Source of the DNA: Planctomycetota bacterium
GTDB lineage: Bacteria > Planctomycetota > UBA1135 > UBA2386
Assembly (NCBI GenBank): GCA_020638735.1
Contig: JACKHZ010000008.1
Span: 62,001 to 126,000, forward strand
DNA length: 64,000 nt
Direction: 5' to 3'
Positions 63,716 to 64,000 of this stretch are shown here, one piece after another. The translations under genes were made by a program, and so were the position numbers. Under the pieces are notes generated by a model, which was not told the origin of the DNA, searched no databases, and saw only the letters and a list, made by a program, of their open reading frames with translations. The number at the start of each line of letters is the position of its first letter. Position 1 is the stretch's first letter.

Positions 63716-63934
63716 TCACGGACGGTCCTGGTCGCCGGCGACCCGCGGGTCGTCGATGACCGGACCCGCGCGGTCCAGACGGGTGAACTCGTCGCTGAGG
63801 AAGCGGCAACCGCTGGTGAGCAGGAGCGCCAGCAACGCCGTCAGCGCTGCGAGGCGGCGGTAGCGTCGCAGGCAGGGCGGCAGAGAGGGTAGCAGGGAGG
63901 GCCGTAGCAGGGTCCGAAAGCGCATCGACGTCAT
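63716..63934 (-). CDS. Small predicted lipoprotein
   Basis: The 72-residue frame has a long basic N-terminal part, a hydrophobic core and the lipobox in LLALLLTSGC (Cys near residue 43), followed by a short charged mature part (RFLSDEFTRLDRAGPVIDD). If the start is further downstream the signal would be of normal length. It leads the minus-strand unit that includes the NifU-like protein and the activator. No function can be assigned. Positions 63935-64000 show no feature. Confidence 0.55.
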   Translation of the reverse strand: MTSMRFRTLLRPSLLPSLPPCLRRYRRLAALTALLALLLTSGCRFLSDEFTRLDRAGPVIDDPRVAGDQDRP

Positions 63935-64000
63935 CGCTCCCCCGTACCCGGCTCCCTTCCACCCGCATCGCCGGTGTCGGGCGCCGATTCTCCCGCCAGT

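Overview
The window is high-GC bacterial DNA with dense, mostly short-spaced genes on both strands. The gene set points to the phylum Planctomycetota. It has three large membrane Ser/Thr kinases with different extracytoplasmic parts (Ig-like, TPR, formylglycine-generating-enzyme-like). It also has an ECF sigma factor with a weakly conserved region 4, very large secreted proteins with FG-GAP, RCC1 and kelch propellers, and a coaE-rho gene pair like that of chlamydiae. Three otherwise unrelated secreted proteins carry what looks like the same beta-rich domain of about 120 residues. This is an assignment by gene content only; no rRNA or tRNA gene was seen.

Layout. Positions 1-4605 (minus) hold tatC, cinA and a kinase cut by the window edge, with overlapping or close junctions. 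4849-6120 (minus) encodes a membrane-anchored coiled-coil protein ending in a BRCT-like domain. 6372-8134 (plus) is coaE overlapping a Rho-family gene whose product has lost the P-loop. 8154-15531 (minus) is a surface-glycan block of five GT2 and one GT4 glycosyltransferases plus a PIG-L deacetylase; five of these overlap end to end, followed by a terminator and then two further GT2 genes. A lipoprotein gene and gph diverge at 16.1 kb. An ECF sigma gene is translationally coupled to a secreted crystallin/PLC-like protein (17.7-20.6 kb). 20.7-31.5 kb carries a kinase-TPR protein, an HD-GYP-like protein, a stand-alone heptose adenylyltransferase-like protein, two thioredoxin-fold secreted proteins and an M14 peptidase. 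31.8-42.1 kb holds RCC1 and FG-GAP surface proteins, a lipoprotein and a kinase-FGE protein. 42.2-43.0 kb is an MNT-HEPN toxin-antitoxin pair. HldE with a deoxyhypusine-synthase-like partner, a Uma2 endonuclease and a kelch protein follow. 49.6-53.8 kb has SUFU, DUF1289, Nth, DinB, a WYL-type regulator and an acyltransferase. 53.8-56.7 kb holds two secreted proteins, then Lon (minus). The right end (minus) is a lipoprotein, a NifU-like protein, a sigma-54 activator and its probable target.

Expression. Many starts not preceded by a close gene have a TANNNT box 6-10 bases before the start codon and no Shine-Dalgarno sequence. That spacing suggests leaderless mRNAs. Operon-internal genes use 4-base overlaps (ATGA, GTGA, TTGA) or 1-base TGATG. 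At the right end a sigma-54 -24/-12 element sits so that transcription would begin within about a base of a GTG start.

Most notable items: the P-loop-less Rho homologue at the conserved coaE-rho position; the TANNNT/leaderless pattern; the self-contained sigma-54 module; a 500-base intergenic region at 59.3-59.8 kb with paired hairpins that share a loop sequence; a Lon protease with a histone-like basic tail; and the BRCT-like membrane protein.
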